Of a DNA stretch of 64,000 bases, positions 45,001 to 52,228 are shown one piece after another. Position numbers and translations under genes: made by a program. Where the stretch lies: positions 285,945 to 349,944 of the forward strand of contig NZ_JACIBY010000004.1 of assembly GCF_014195535.1 (NCBI RefSeq). Reading direction: 5' to 3'. This DNA comes from Runella defluvii. Lineage in GTDB: Bacteria; Bacteroidota; Bacteroidia; Cytophagales; Spirosomataceae. Below the pieces are notes generated by a model. It did no database searches and was not told the origin of the DNA. It saw only the letters and a program-made list of their open reading frames with translations. Every line of letters begins with the position of its first letter. Position 1 is the stretch's first letter.

Positions 45001-47042
45001 GTTCATCAACGCTATGTAGCCGAGTCCAAACTGGCAGTGCAACGGTGACGGTTCAAGGCAAACCCACGATTACATTAACAACTCTTCAACAAACGCTCAA
45101 CGAAGGCAACAGCCAAACCTTCTGTGACACGGATGCGAATCCTATTAACGGTTTACAGTTTACGGTTTCGGGTTCTTGTGTTTTGGGGTCGCCCGTTTGG
45201 CGGGTACAAGTGGGAAGCAATGGGTGGAGCGCATGGTCACCCAATGCTCCAGTTTCCCAGCCCTCCAATAACCAACCCTACCGCTACCAAGCGGCTTGTG
45301 ATGCGAGTTGTGCTGTGACGTACACGAATCCGATTGAATTGACGATTAATTACCGTTCAACCGTACCTCAAAATGTAACAATGCTAGTGGACGGTGTGAC
45401 GGTAGCCGTTGGCGAGACCAAGGAAGTGTGCAGTTTGGTGAATATACCACTTAGTTTTAATGCCAATTGTGGGGCAAATGAAGTGACGCTTTATTCGGTG
45501 GACGGTGGCGAATACAGCGCGGGTTTGCCCGTTGGTTTGGTGGATAATCAGTACCACAATTACCGCGTACGTTGTCGCCAATCAGGTGGAACGGTTTCTT
45601 GTGTAGAAAGTGAATCTGGAGTGATGCGGTTAAAATTGGTCGTAATTCCATCGGCACCGACGGTATCGTTATTATCGACGGGAAGCTGCAACAGTGGTTC
45701 AAGTTTCAGTGGTCAATCGTCATGCGGAAGTTTGCGGACGGTTTGGTACAATGCCAGCACAAATGTAGCCTTGCCAAGTTTGCCTGCGAGCTTACCTTTG
45801 GAAACAATCTCATACTACGCTCGTTGTCAGACGGAAAATGGCTGTGTGAGTGAAAAGAGCAATGTAGTGACATTCACCGTGACGCCTACTCATGTCGCGC
45901 CAACGATTACGGTGAGTCAAGACATTGTATGCACAGGAACAAGGGTGAGAATCTCGGCGAATTGCCCCGCAGGTAGCCAAACGTTCTGGAACACAGGCGT
46001 AACGGCCTCAAGTTTTGAGGTAGCGTTCAGCAACGTGACCAAGCAGACGTATTGGGCAAAGTGTCTTTTTGACGGCGGCTGTCAGAGCGCGGAAAGTATT
46101 CGCAAAGATGTTTACTGGAATGCGTTTGTGGTGACGTTAATCAACATTGGTGAATCTAAATCGGCAGTGAAGGTAAACGACCGGTCGGCATGGACAAGCC
46201 AATTCATCACCCGAGATGGTGGTCCTGAATTGGAACAAAGTACGCAAGTAAATCCGACTTTGTATTACGTAGAAAATGCCAATAAAATGGCACCACGTTA
46301 TTGGACTATCAACGTAGAAGCCTGCGGATTAAATACGGACGGTTCGCTGACGTTTGACATGTTAGCGACGCCAGAAATGGGCGTAATTCGCTCGTTCAAC
46401 ACACACGAGAACAACGCGCCTTACTTCATGTACGCCAACCGTGAAGGCTGGACGGAATTGTATGCCCAAAACCATCCCGCCTACGGTTTTTACCAAGACA
46501 ACGGCGCAGGAGGAAATTCGTACGATGCAGGTTTACCAAAAGGATTGTACAAGTTAGGCATTCGTTATTGGGATCAAAAAGGCTGGGGCAGCATTTACCC
46601 ATCAACGCGTAAACCGCAAGGGAATGTCTTGGCTTACCAAGAATACTGGTTCAGAATTCAGTCGCGAGATGGCGTAGGCGTGGGAGCAGCGAGAGAAGGG
46701 GCAAATGGCAGTGGGCAAGAGGCAAAAAGCAAAGGGCAAGGAGCAAATGGGCAAGGGTCGGATAACGGAAAACAGATAACTGATAACGGAGCATTCGCCA
46801 ATGTAATGCCCAACCCCGTTACGCATACGCTTCGTCTTAAAGTGCAAGACAGCAAGGGGCAAACGGTACAAACTGCATTGACCGATGTTTCGGGGCGTGA
46901 AGTTTTGAGCCGCCAATTTATTCCCGAAACCAACACCCACCAAGAGGAGTTTGGGGTGAGTGCGTTACCGACGGGGATGTATTTCTTGAAGGTGACGACG
47001 GCTAACCAGCAAGCGACGCTGAAAGTGGTGAAAGTGGAGTAA
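39024..47042 (+). CDS. Giant T9SS-secreted surface protein B (duplicated beta-helix, Gly-rich, eight 88-aa repeats)
   Basis: 2672 aa with a clear signal peptide (1-23, ending SLGSHAQ). Two tandem parallel beta-helix units of the choice-of-anchor Q type follow (about 132-465 and 474-800; LYVNASASG, VAIYGGFNGTETQL, CSPAIDAGTNTNAP, GAYEYQ). Next are an ALK-like Gly-rich domain (about 815-1027), a bridging Ig-like region, and eight 88-aa repeats at residues 1215-1918 (NNSPICSGNTATFSVSG core). A ninth, diverged Ig-like domain precedes the 661-aa constant module from GKPTIT to the end, which finishes with the T9SS type A sorting domain (MPNPVTHTLRL, GMYFLKVTT). The start overlaps the 56-aa gene. 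It is probably an extracellular adhesin or fibre; no enzyme motif seen. Confidence 0.91.
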   Translation: MKLTLQLFLLILCGALSLGSHAQSAPEVLYLQTVPSVSGCAGSEANDVVTIWSNSPQNLTVTRTFYTSADCGGEPSSATTFEITPLGISTPVRLKITLPLGMKSCKFNVVSQSNLSTSACLPLTVNPVPSRLYVNASASGANTGLTWADAFTDLQSALSYPCSSNLTEIWVAGGTYKPTADASGNTSPANPRTKTFVMVNGVAIYGGFNGTETQLTARNWRNNPTILSGNIGDTGIDTDNSYRVINNNFTSGSPLGNTAILDGFIVEKGYANGGFPFNLGGGMWNAYASPKVQNCVFRNNYATSGGGMFNDNSSSSITNCLFLNNTVTTAGAGISNGGGTDMVKVINCTFYGNAGPTTIINERSATSISNSIVWGNGGGISGGTVTYSNVQGGVSGTGNVNSDPRFENAVGGDFRLQQCSPAIDAGTNTNAPASDFAGNARPFNATGVNNTDMGAYEYQSSYSVCNCIGNNGIVYVNASASGNNSGRSWADAYTDLQSALNGARNFPSCVSQIWVAAGTYKPTADASGNTSPADARMKSFVMVNGVAIYGGFNGTETQLTARNWRSNPTILSGNIGDTGIDTDNSYRVINNNFTSGSPLGNTAILDGFIVEKGYANGGFPLSLGAGMWNSNASPNIQNCVFRNNYAVSGGGMFNDNSSSSITNCLFLNNTATTAGAGISNGGATDMVRVVNCTFYGNVGTTTINNQRSATSISNSIIWGNGGGVSGGTITYSNVQGGSGNISSDPLFVNAAGGDFRLQQCSPAIDAGTNTNAPTTDFEGNARPFNATGVSNADIGAFEYQSSYDVCTACTNITGEVFTVSSPGHSRTVTVGYWRACGLYKVRITAKGAKGGNNGGAGAIMIGDFIVSSSQVLESVAGAPGGDGNRGGGGGGSGTRIQGGVPLIIAGGGGGNSGGGSGLITTGNGQGGNWLVTGGGGGGGLNGSGFGGAMGGGAGFNALGGIATGNGGGGYGGGGGGTGLHAGGGGGQTGGTAITPSNGGASYNLGSNQNNTAGANNAGGQVIIEYLGAASLSATVTPTSQCTLPGSLSIDLTGDLNGNTSGGVEYAIVAGNSFTGTPTFADITADPFNLTSGTGTTEGTYTVRVRLKYNPTLYVDNTYSLLSPTTITPTIGTATPTTCGGSEGSITLSGFLNNTVYSVTYKKNSVAVSAANFTSNGSGVITLTGLGAGNYTEIVATYGGCVSNAATATLEDPAPPTATIASNNSPICSGNTATFSVSGTTGATLTYTLTGLAGNQTLLLDGTTQTITANNATTDVMLTLVSVTKNNCLVSLTATSTVTVNPLPTATIANNNSPICSGNNATFSVSGTTGATLTYTLTGLTGNQTLLLDGTTQTILATNATADATLTLASVTKNNCLVSLTATSTVTVNPLPTATIANNNSPICSGSNATFSVSGTTGATLTYTLTGLTGNQTLLLDGTTQTITAPNATVDVTLTLVSVTKNNCLVSLNATSTVTVNPSPTATIASNNSPICSGNNATFSVSGTTGATLTYTLTGLTGNQTLLLDGTTQTITANNATTDVMLTLVSVTKNNCLVSLTATSTVTVNPLPTATIGSNNSPICLGNTATFSVSGTTGATLTYTLTGLTGNQTLLLDGTTQTITANNATADVTLTLVSVTKNSCLVSLTATSTVAVNPLPTATIANNNSPICAGNNATFSVSGTTGATLTYTLTGLAGNQTLLLDGTTQTISANNATADVTLTLVNVTKNNCLVSLNATSTVTVNPSPTATIASNNSPICAGNNATFSVSGTTGATLTYTLTGLTGNQTLLLDGTTQTITATNATADVTFTLVSVTKNNCLVSLNATSTVTVNPLPTATVANNNSPICAGNNATFSVNGTTGATLTYTLTGLTGNQTLLLDGTTQTITAPNATADVTLTLVNVTKNNCLVSLNATSTVTVNPSPTATIAGTTTVCKNATSPKITFTGAGGTTPYTFTYKINNGSEQTIVTTSSSSVSLEAPTGQVGIVEYSLVSVKDGSSTLCSRVQTGSATVTVQGKPTITLTTLQQTLNEGNSQTFCDTDANPINGLQFTVSGSCVLGSPVWRVQVGSNGWSAWSPNAPVSQPSNNQPYRYQAACDASCAVTYTNPIELTINYRSTVPQNVTMLVDGVTVAVGETKEVCSLVNIPLSFNANCGANEVTLYSVDGGEYSAGLPVGLVDNQYHNYRVRCRQSGGTVSCVESESGVMRLKLVVIPSAPTVSLLSTGSCNSGSSFSGQSSCGSLRTVWYNASTNVALPSLPASLPLETISYYARCQTENGCVSEKSNVVTFTVTPTHVAPTITVSQDIVCTGTRVRISANCPAGSQTFWNTGVTASSFEVAFSNVTKQTYWAKCLFDGGCQSAESIRKDVYWNAFVVTLINIGESKSAVKVNDRSAWTSQFITRDGGPELEQSTQVNPTLYYVENANKMAPRYWTINVEACGLNTDGSLTFDMLATPEMGVIRSFNTHENNAPYFMYANREGWTELYAQNHPAYGFYQDNGAGGNSYDAGLPKGLYKLGIRYWDQKGWGSIYPSTRKPQGNVLAYQEYWFRIQSRDGVGVGAAREGANGSGQEAKSKGQGANGQGSDNGKQITDNGAFANVMPNPVTHTLRLKVQDSKGQTVQTALTDVSGREVLSRQFIPETNTHQEEFGVSALPTGMYFLKVTTANQQATLKVVKVE
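39417..41430 (+). repeat. 1026-bp tandem duplication (beta-helix units) in gene B
   Basis: Two copies start at 39417 and 40443. Long stretches are nearly identical at DNA level, for instance the part coding for GNIGDTGIDTDNSYRVINNN. Differences concentrate around the first 60 codons and in a few loops. A recent in-frame duplication of one whole domain is the simplest reading. Confidence 0.85.
42666..44777 (+). repeat. Eight tandem 264-bp repeats (88-aa Ig-like domains) in gene B
   Basis: Exactly eight units of 264 bp with no length variation (8 x 264 = 2112 bp). Each starts with PTATIA-NNNSPIC and ends TVTVNP. They differ by scattered substitutions only (for example ICSG/ICAG/ICLG; TANNAT/TAPNAT/TATNAT). 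Each unit has a pair of cysteines (NSPIC, KNNCLV) about 60 residues apart, suited to a disulfide. The antisense strand carries open frames of up to 72 codons per unit, which are shadows. Confidence 0.92.
45057..47042 (+). repeat. Constant C-terminal module, copy B
   Basis: 1986 bp coding for the same 661-aa module as in proteins A and C. Apart from the linker, lengths agree almost residue for residue with the other copies; differences are mostly silent or conservative. Confidence 0.9.
46693..46790 (+). repeat. In-frame TTTGCC-type repeat forming linker, copy B
   Basis: The same repeat DNA as in copy A (GGCAAAAAGCAAAGGGCAAG, then GATAACTGATAACGGA). It encodes a 39-residue linker, 5 residues shorter than in A. 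The change is a multiple of three, so the frame is kept. Confidence 0.7.
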
Positions 47043-47051
47043 CAGGGTTAG

Positions 47052-47093
47052 TACTGGTCAAAAATGGAATTGACAATCCATTTTTGACCAGTA
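47052..47093. terminator. Hairpin between giant gene B and convergent XRE gene
   Basis: A perfect 17-bp stem (TACTGGTCAAAAATGGA at 47052-47068 pairing with 47077-47093) and an 8-nt loop, 10 bp after the stop of gene B and about 30 bp beyond the end of the convergent gene. It can serve both. Confidence 0.7.
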
Positions 47094-47125
47094 ATCTAAT
47101 AAATGACGGATGATAGTAATGGGCC

Positions 47126-47830
47126 TTATTCTGGGAATCGCTCATCAAAATAGCCCACAAACTGCCAAATTTCGAGTATTTCGTTGATACCAACAGGATA
47201 GGGAGCATATCTTTCGTTGAGAGATTTTAGGACAAGTACGCCCTTGTCATCTAAGTAGTTAAATACCTTTTTTAGTACAACTCCTTCGTCGGAAGTGACA
47301 ATCAGGCAAAGTGTGCCATTTTTTATACTGCCCCAGTTATCCATGTATTCTCCAAAAACAACGGAGCCGCTTCTGAGCGGTGGCATGGAATCACCCACGT
47401 AGGGAAAAGCCCTGTATTTACGGTCGCGTGATAAAAAAGGCATCTGGAAAACGGGAAGTTTTTGCACGTAATCAACATCGCCGTATCCTTGGGTATAACC
47501 ACCCAAAGCCCTGACGGGCACAAATTCAATGTTTTCGCGGGTAGTACTATCTACGGTGGTGACCAAAACTCGGTCAGTTGTTTTGTGCCGAGCAACAGGT
47601 TTTATTTTTTGACTACAGTCTATTTGGAGAAAATCGTCAATGGAAATAGTAAAATAGGCGGCTAATTTTACCAAATCACCGAAATTGGGCTCAGAACGCC
47701 CTACTTCGTAAGCGGCAAGGGTAGATTTTTTGATACCAATTTCGTCGGCCAAACGCTGTTGAGAAAGTTTAGGTGCCAATTGATTACGTAACCAAACCAA
47801 ATTTTGGGCAAAATAAGTAATTGATTTCAT
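47126..47830 (-). CDS. XRE-family regulator with S24/LexA-like C-terminal domain
   Basis: A 234-aa repressor-like protein. An N-terminal Cro/CI-type HTH (about 10-68; LSQQRLADEIGIKKSTLAAY) is followed by a linker and an S24 peptidase-like domain with GDSMPP (Ser148) and VVLKKVF (Lys187/188), the serine-lysine dyad of LexA/UmuD. The Ala-Gly cleavage dipeptide seen in many relatives is here ALGGY at about 109-112, so self-cleavage is possible but not assured. I take ATG at 47830; the frame stays open 18 codons upstream, but those residues are low in complexity. It is convergent to giant gene B and divergent from the hybrid regulator. No phage genes lie nearby. Confidence 0.9.
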   Translation of the reverse strand: MKSITYFAQNLVWLRNQLAPKLSQQRLADEIGIKKSTLAAYEVGRSEPNFGDLVKLAAYFTISIDDFLQIDCSQKIKPVARHKTTDRVLVTTVDSTTRENIEFVPVRALGGYTQGYGDVDYVQKLPVFQMPFLSRDRKYRAFPYVGDSMPPLRSGSVVFGEYMDNWGSIKNGTLCLIVTSDEGVVLKKVFNYLDDKGVLVLKSLNERYAPYPVGINEILEIWQFVGYFDERFPE

Positions 47831-47848
47831 GTGTTGCTGTTTAAAATA

Positions 47849-47889
47849 TATACGCAAAGTATAAATAAAATAGACAAAAATCAAATTTA
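47849..47889 (-). promoter_or_regulatory. Candidate promoter and operator of the XRE-S24 gene
   Basis: On the minus strand, TAAATTTG (47889-47882) matches TAnnTTTG and would give a leader of about 45 nt. Between it and the start codon lies TATAC-GCAAA-GTATA (47849-47863), a small perfect inverted repeat that could be an autoregulatory operator. Both are short motifs in AT-rich DNA. Confidence 0.35.
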
Positions 47890-47955
47890 ATACTATCTTG
47901 AAAGTAGATGGATGATTTCAACGTTTCATAAGTCAGTTATCTCCGCCATGTTTAC

Positions 47956-47963
47956 TAACTTTG
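47956..47963 (+). promoter_or_regulatory. Candidate -7 box (TAACTTTG) for the orphan HTCS gene
   Basis: An exact TAnnTTTG match 20 nt before the ATG at 47984. If used, the upstream in-frame ATG codons at 47912-47950 would not be on the mRNA, which supports the shorter protein with a normal signal peptide. Confidence 0.35.
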
Positions 47964-47983
47964 GCCAGATGTCTTTCGCTTTT

Positions 47984-50900
47984 ATGATGCTACGGAATAG
48001 AATTCAGGTATGGTTGTTGGTTTTGTGTCTAACCTTTTTGGGGTCGTTTGTAAGGGCGCAATCGCTGGACTTTCCACAACCTGAACTTTTTACCAATCAA
48101 CAGGGCTTACCACAGGGATTTGTGTCGGGTATTGTACAGGATAAACAGGGATTTATCTGGATGGCTACCCACGATGGCCTCTGCCGATACGATGGTAACC
48201 GCTTAAAAATTTTCCGAGAACAGGGAGATATTACTGGAAAATCATCCATACCCTTTTCTAGTCTTTACTCTTTATTGCTTGATCATCAAGGACGTATATG
48301 GATTACGTCGGAACAAGGGGAGTTGGTTATGTTTGATCCTCTCACCGAAGTTTTTACCGACATCTTGAAACAACTGACGCACCTGAGGGTGCCCTATATA
48401 GGTGCCCGGCATTATTACCCCGACCGACAAAACAGGCTTTGGATGGCCTTTGAGAACAACGGATTGGTTTGTTATGACATGACAACTCGCCGTGCCCGCT
48501 GGTTTCAGCACCGCGATGATCAACCGCATTCCATAGGTTCAAATCACATACGTTCGGTATTTCAAGATCAGCAGGGGACGATTTGGGTTGGTACATCGGA
48601 TGCAGGTTTGGAACGGTTCGACGAGAAGATGGGCTATTTTCATCATTATCGTCCAAACTCTCCGACACCGCTTGCATTGCCCGAACTGGCCATATATGGA
48701 ATGGCCCAACGACCTTCGGGGGAGTTGCTATTGGGTACCCATCATTATGTCTGCCAATTCAACCCCAAAACAGGGCATTTTCAATCGCAACGATTGCCTA
48801 GCGATGATAAAGCGTCATTTGAAGATCACCACTTGTGGGGTATCCACTTTTTGACCGATAGTCGGGGAGAAGTTTATTTTGATCAACGGAACAGCCTGTT
48901 TCGCTTTACTGACTTGGCCAATATTCAGTTGGTGACCAATTTTACGTTAAAAACTGGTTTTTGTACCAGTCTGCTCATTGATCACTCAGATGTCCTCTGG
49001 GTCGGCACCAACGGTTCGGGTGTGCGCAAATACGATTTACGAACAAATAGCTTCCAAACGGCTCGTTATCAACGTGGTTTTCAGGAAGATGTGTTTGTTC
49101 AAGGGGTACATCTACCAGCCAATCAAGTCCGCTTGGGCCAAAACACAGACCCGTATAAGTTTCGCTATACGCTAGATCATCAGGGAGGTCTTTGGGCTAA
49201 TAGTGGTACATCGACTATCTTTCATATCAATACCGCCACGCACAAGGAGCAGCGGGTTGACTTTCCCATTCCCTTTGTCCAAACAATTACGCCGATGGCG
49301 ACCGATGCGCAGGGCCGTGTTTGGCTGCTACAATGGCAGAAAGAGGCCCATTACTTATGGTATTATGCGCCTGAAAAACGCCAGTGGATTCGTTCCGAGC
49401 ATCATTTTAAGGTGGAGCCCCTTACTGAAATTATACAGATGGTGGCCGATAGACAGGCATTTTGGCTTGCCACGAAGGCTCATGGTTTGTATCGGTTCGA
49501 CCGAAAAACGGGACAATTACGCACGTATGTTCACCAGCCCGACCAGCCTACTTCGCTCAGTAGCAATACACTTTATTGTTTAAGCGCAGACCCCGTAGAT
49601 TCAAATCGGCTGTGGATTGGTACGTTTGGCAAAGGATTGTGTGCGTTCGACAAGCGGTCGGGGCAGTGTCGGCGGATTACGGAGCAGGATGGTTTGCCCA
49701 ACAATGTAATCTATTCTGCCCTTCCTGATCAATACGGAAATCTGTGGATTGGCACCAACAAAGGGCTATGCCGAATGAACCGTAAAACCTTTCAGACCCG
49801 AAATTACACCACTGAAGACGGGTTGCTGGCCAATGAATTTAACCGCTTTCATTACCTTCTCCTGCCCAATGGACAAGTCATCATGGGAGGGGTAGAAGGG
49901 ATAACGTCGTTTTGGCCAGCTAAATTACGGGATGATTCATTTCAGCCCAAAGTGGAACTAACCGAGTTGTATGTCAATAATCGGTTGGTTGAGCCCAACC
50001 CTCAGTCTTTTCTTAAGTCGCCTATTCATGCCATTCACGAACTTACATTACCCTATAATCAGAATTTTTTGACGGTATATTTCGCCGCTTTGCAATTCAA
50101 CTTGCCAGGCAAAAACCACTATCGCTACAAGCTGGAAGGCGTGGAAGATGATTGGGTGGAAACGAGTCAGCCGCAGGCCATTTACACCACGCTGGCACCA
50201 GGCCGCTACACGCTGCTGGTCAATGCGTCCAATACGTCGGGTATTTGGAGTCCCTACGTGCGCCGATTGACCGTTATCATCACCCCTCCTTTCTGGACTA
50301 CTTGGTGGGCTTATGTGCTGTATGTACTGGTGGTGGCGGGTAGTCTCTGGTACGGTATTCGGTTACGACTAAACCAATTGCAATTGCGGCAGTCGGTAGC
50401 GCTTCGTCAGCAGGAAGCGCGGCAATTGCGTGAACTCGACGAAATAAGGTCTCGTTTTTTTACCAACGTAACGCATGATTTTCGTACTCCGCTGACCCTG
50501 ATTCTATCCCCAATGGCTGGCTTGATTCAAGAATTGGCGGGTACGCCCTACGTCAAGCGCTTGGAGTCGATTAGCCGCAATGCCAAGCAGTTATTATCCC
50601 TGATTAATCAATTGTTGGATGCCGCCAAACTCGACGCTAACGTGCTGACGGTTCAGGAAGTACAAGGGGATATCGACCAGTTTGTAGAGCAGACCGTCGG
50701 CTTGTTTCAGGAAGAAGCCATCCAAAAAGGCATCGTCTTGTCAGTTTCGTCGGCGGTTGGTGGTACCTATTGGTTTGATGAAGAAAAGCTGGGGCGGATT
50801 ATTGCCAATCTGGTGGGGAATGCGTTGAAGTTTACGCCAAAGGGAGGACAAGTGACGGTTTCGTTGTATGCTTCTACCGATTTGGAACTGGTGGTGTCGG

Positions 50901-52012
50901 ATACGGGGGTGGGCATTGCGGCCGATAAATTGCCGTTGGTTTTTGACCGTTTTTTTCAGCAGTCGCCTGAGGTAGCGCTGGATAACCAAGGAGAGGGGTT
51001 TAGTCCTGACACTCGGATGGGTACTGGCATTGGGCTGGCGTTGGTGAAAGAATTGGTCCAATTGCAGCAAGGGCACATTGCCGTGGAAAGCACCCTTGGC
51101 CAAGGCACAACCTTTCGGGTAACGCTCCCTTACCGACGGGCTGACCAACGTTTGGTTGCAGAGGTGGTGGAAGAGCCCATTACGGAGGAGCCATCACTGG
51201 CCGATTTGCCGATGTTATACGAAAGTCATAGCGAGCCTCCGCATCTGCTGTTGGTAGAAGATAATGCGGAACTGGCAGATTTTATTGTGGATAGTTTGCC
51301 CGCCTTTTACCGCATCAGTCGGGCGGTTAATGGAGCCGATGGGTTTGAAAAAGCATTGGCGGACTTGCCCGATTTAATTATCAGCGACGTGATGATGCCC
51401 GTGATGGATGGCTATACGTTTTGTCAAAAAATCAAGGAAGAAGAGCAGACCAACCACATTCCAGTCATTATGCTAACGGCAAAAGTCACTTTTGAAAATC
51501 GTCTGGAAGGTCTTACGCGGGGAGCTGACGATTACTTGACCAAGCCATTTCACGTGCAAGAGTTGACGTTGCGTGTTCACAATCTGCTCGAACGCCAGCG
51601 TCGGTTCCGTGAGCGGATGCGGCAAGAGTTGGCACGGCCTGCGGCCTCCAAGCCCGACCAACCCAACGAAACGCAGGCTACAGAGCCAGTGGAGCTTGAT
51701 TCATTTCTGGAAAAACTATACGCCATCGTCGAAGAAAAATTGGACGATTCGTCGTTGAGTGTGGAGCAATTGGCCGAACAACTCAATTTGAGTCGCAGCT
51801 CGTTGCACCGTAAAGTAAAAGCGCTAACGGGTCTGGCTACGGGTGACATCATCCGTATCTATCGACTCAAACGCGCTACTCAATTTCTACAACAGGGGTA
51901 TAATAGCTCCGAAACGGCCTACTGCGTCGGCTTTGACAGCCCTCAGTATTTTGCAAAGTGTTTTCGGGAACAGTATCAAATGACTCCCAGCGAATTTGCC
52001 CGATTGGGCTAA
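47984..52012 (+). CDS. Orphan hybrid two-component regulator (HTCS)
   Basis: About 1342 aa from the chosen ATG; a longer frame from 47912 adds 24 residues ahead of the signal peptide. The signal sequence (WLLVLCLTFLGSFVRAQ) is followed by a reg_prop propeller (GFIWMATHDGLCRYDGN, IWVGTSDAGLERF), a Y_Y_Y domain (YRYKLEGVEDDW), a TM helix (WWAYVLYVLVVAGSLWYGI) and a kinase with THDFRTPL (His831). HATPase (NLVGNALKFTPKGG), a receiver with SDVMMPVMDG (Asp1135), and an AraC HTH (SVEQLAEQLNLSRSSLHR) complete it. All key residues are present. Unlike the xylan regulator it has no SusC/D, CAZyme or sulfatase neighbour; the genes around it are DUF418 and giant secreted proteins. Its ligand and targets are unknown. 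Confidence 0.92.
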   Translation: MMLRNRIQVWLLVLCLTFLGSFVRAQSLDFPQPELFTNQQGLPQGFVSGIVQDKQGFIWMATHDGLCRYDGNRLKIFREQGDITGKSSIPFSSLYSLLLDHQGRIWITSEQGELVMFDPLTEVFTDILKQLTHLRVPYIGARHYYPDRQNRLWMAFENNGLVCYDMTTRRARWFQHRDDQPHSIGSNHIRSVFQDQQGTIWVGTSDAGLERFDEKMGYFHHYRPNSPTPLALPELAIYGMAQRPSGELLLGTHHYVCQFNPKTGHFQSQRLPSDDKASFEDHHLWGIHFLTDSRGEVYFDQRNSLFRFTDLANIQLVTNFTLKTGFCTSLLIDHSDVLWVGTNGSGVRKYDLRTNSFQTARYQRGFQEDVFVQGVHLPANQVRLGQNTDPYKFRYTLDHQGGLWANSGTSTIFHINTATHKEQRVDFPIPFVQTITPMATDAQGRVWLLQWQKEAHYLWYYAPEKRQWIRSEHHFKVEPLTEIIQMVADRQAFWLATKAHGLYRFDRKTGQLRTYVHQPDQPTSLSSNTLYCLSADPVDSNRLWIGTFGKGLCAFDKRSGQCRRITEQDGLPNNVIYSALPDQYGNLWIGTNKGLCRMNRKTFQTRNYTTEDGLLANEFNRFHYLLLPNGQVIMGGVEGITSFWPAKLRDDSFQPKVELTELYVNNRLVEPNPQSFLKSPIHAIHELTLPYNQNFLTVYFAALQFNLPGKNHYRYKLEGVEDDWVETSQPQAIYTTLAPGRYTLLVNASNTSGIWSPYVRRLTVIITPPFWTTWWAYVLYVLVVAGSLWYGIRLRLNQLQLRQSVALRQQEARQLRELDEIRSRFFTNVTHDFRTPLTLILSPMAGLIQELAGTPYVKRLESISRNAKQLLSLINQLLDAAKLDANVLTVQEVQGDIDQFVEQTVGLFQEEAIQKGIVLSVSSAVGGTYWFDEEKLGRIIANLVGNALKFTPKGGQVTVSLYASTDLELVVSDTGVGIAADKLPLVFDRFFQQSPEVALDNQGEGFSPDTRMGTGIGLALVKELVQLQQGHIAVESTLGQGTTFRVTLPYRRADQRLVAEVVEEPITEEPSLADLPMLYESHSEPPHLLLVEDNAELADFIVDSLPAFYRISRAVNGADGFEKALADLPDLIISDVMMPVMDGYTFCQKIKEEEQTNHIPVIMLTAKVTFENRLEGLTRGADDYLTKPFHVQELTLRVHNLLERQRRFRERMRQELARPAASKPDQPNETQATEPVELDSFLEKLYAIVEEKLDDSSLSVEQLAEQLNLSRSSLHRKVKALTGLATGDIIRIYRLKRATQFLQQGYNSSETAYCVGFDSPQYFAKCFREQYQMTPSEFARLG

Positions 52013-52013
52013 A

Positions 52014-52040
52014 TGCCCCTAAAAAGCGTGTTTTGGGGCA
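52014..52040 (+). terminator. Hairpin after the orphan HTCS gene
   Basis: TGCCCC-T-AAAA pairs with TTTTGGGGCA (one bulged T, loop AGCGTG) directly after the stop codon. No long T-run follows, so it is a modest terminator candidate. Confidence 0.45.
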
Positions 52041-52081
52041 CTCTGCAACCTCAGTTACCACATTTGCAACCTGATTTACCA
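52041..52081. repeat. Two direct repeats with 21-bp period between HTCS and DUF418 genes
   Basis: TGCAACCTCAGTTACCA (52044) and TGCAACCTGATTTACCA (52065) repeat at exactly 21 bp; a partial third TGCAAC occurs at 52143. The block lies 150-190 bp upstream of the DUF418 gene, in the 216-bp gap. The period equals that of the GGAACAATACACTAAG repeats at 31876-31932, although the words differ apart from TTTG-AAC. Confidence 0.6.
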
Positions 52082-52228
52082 TCCTTTTTTGGGCTTGGTC
52101 AGACCTTTGTGTCCGAAAAACGGGTCTTTTATTTACCTCCTTTGCAACAGGTTTTATACCAACGTGGATGGCAGTTATGAAGAGCCCTGTCTCAATGAGA
52201 AACTCTAAATTAATTGCAGGTGAATTCC

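Noticed and set aside
47126-47830. Prophage or integrative element suggested by the CI-like repressor
   Set aside because: No integrase, attachment-site duplication, structural or replication genes are found in the window.
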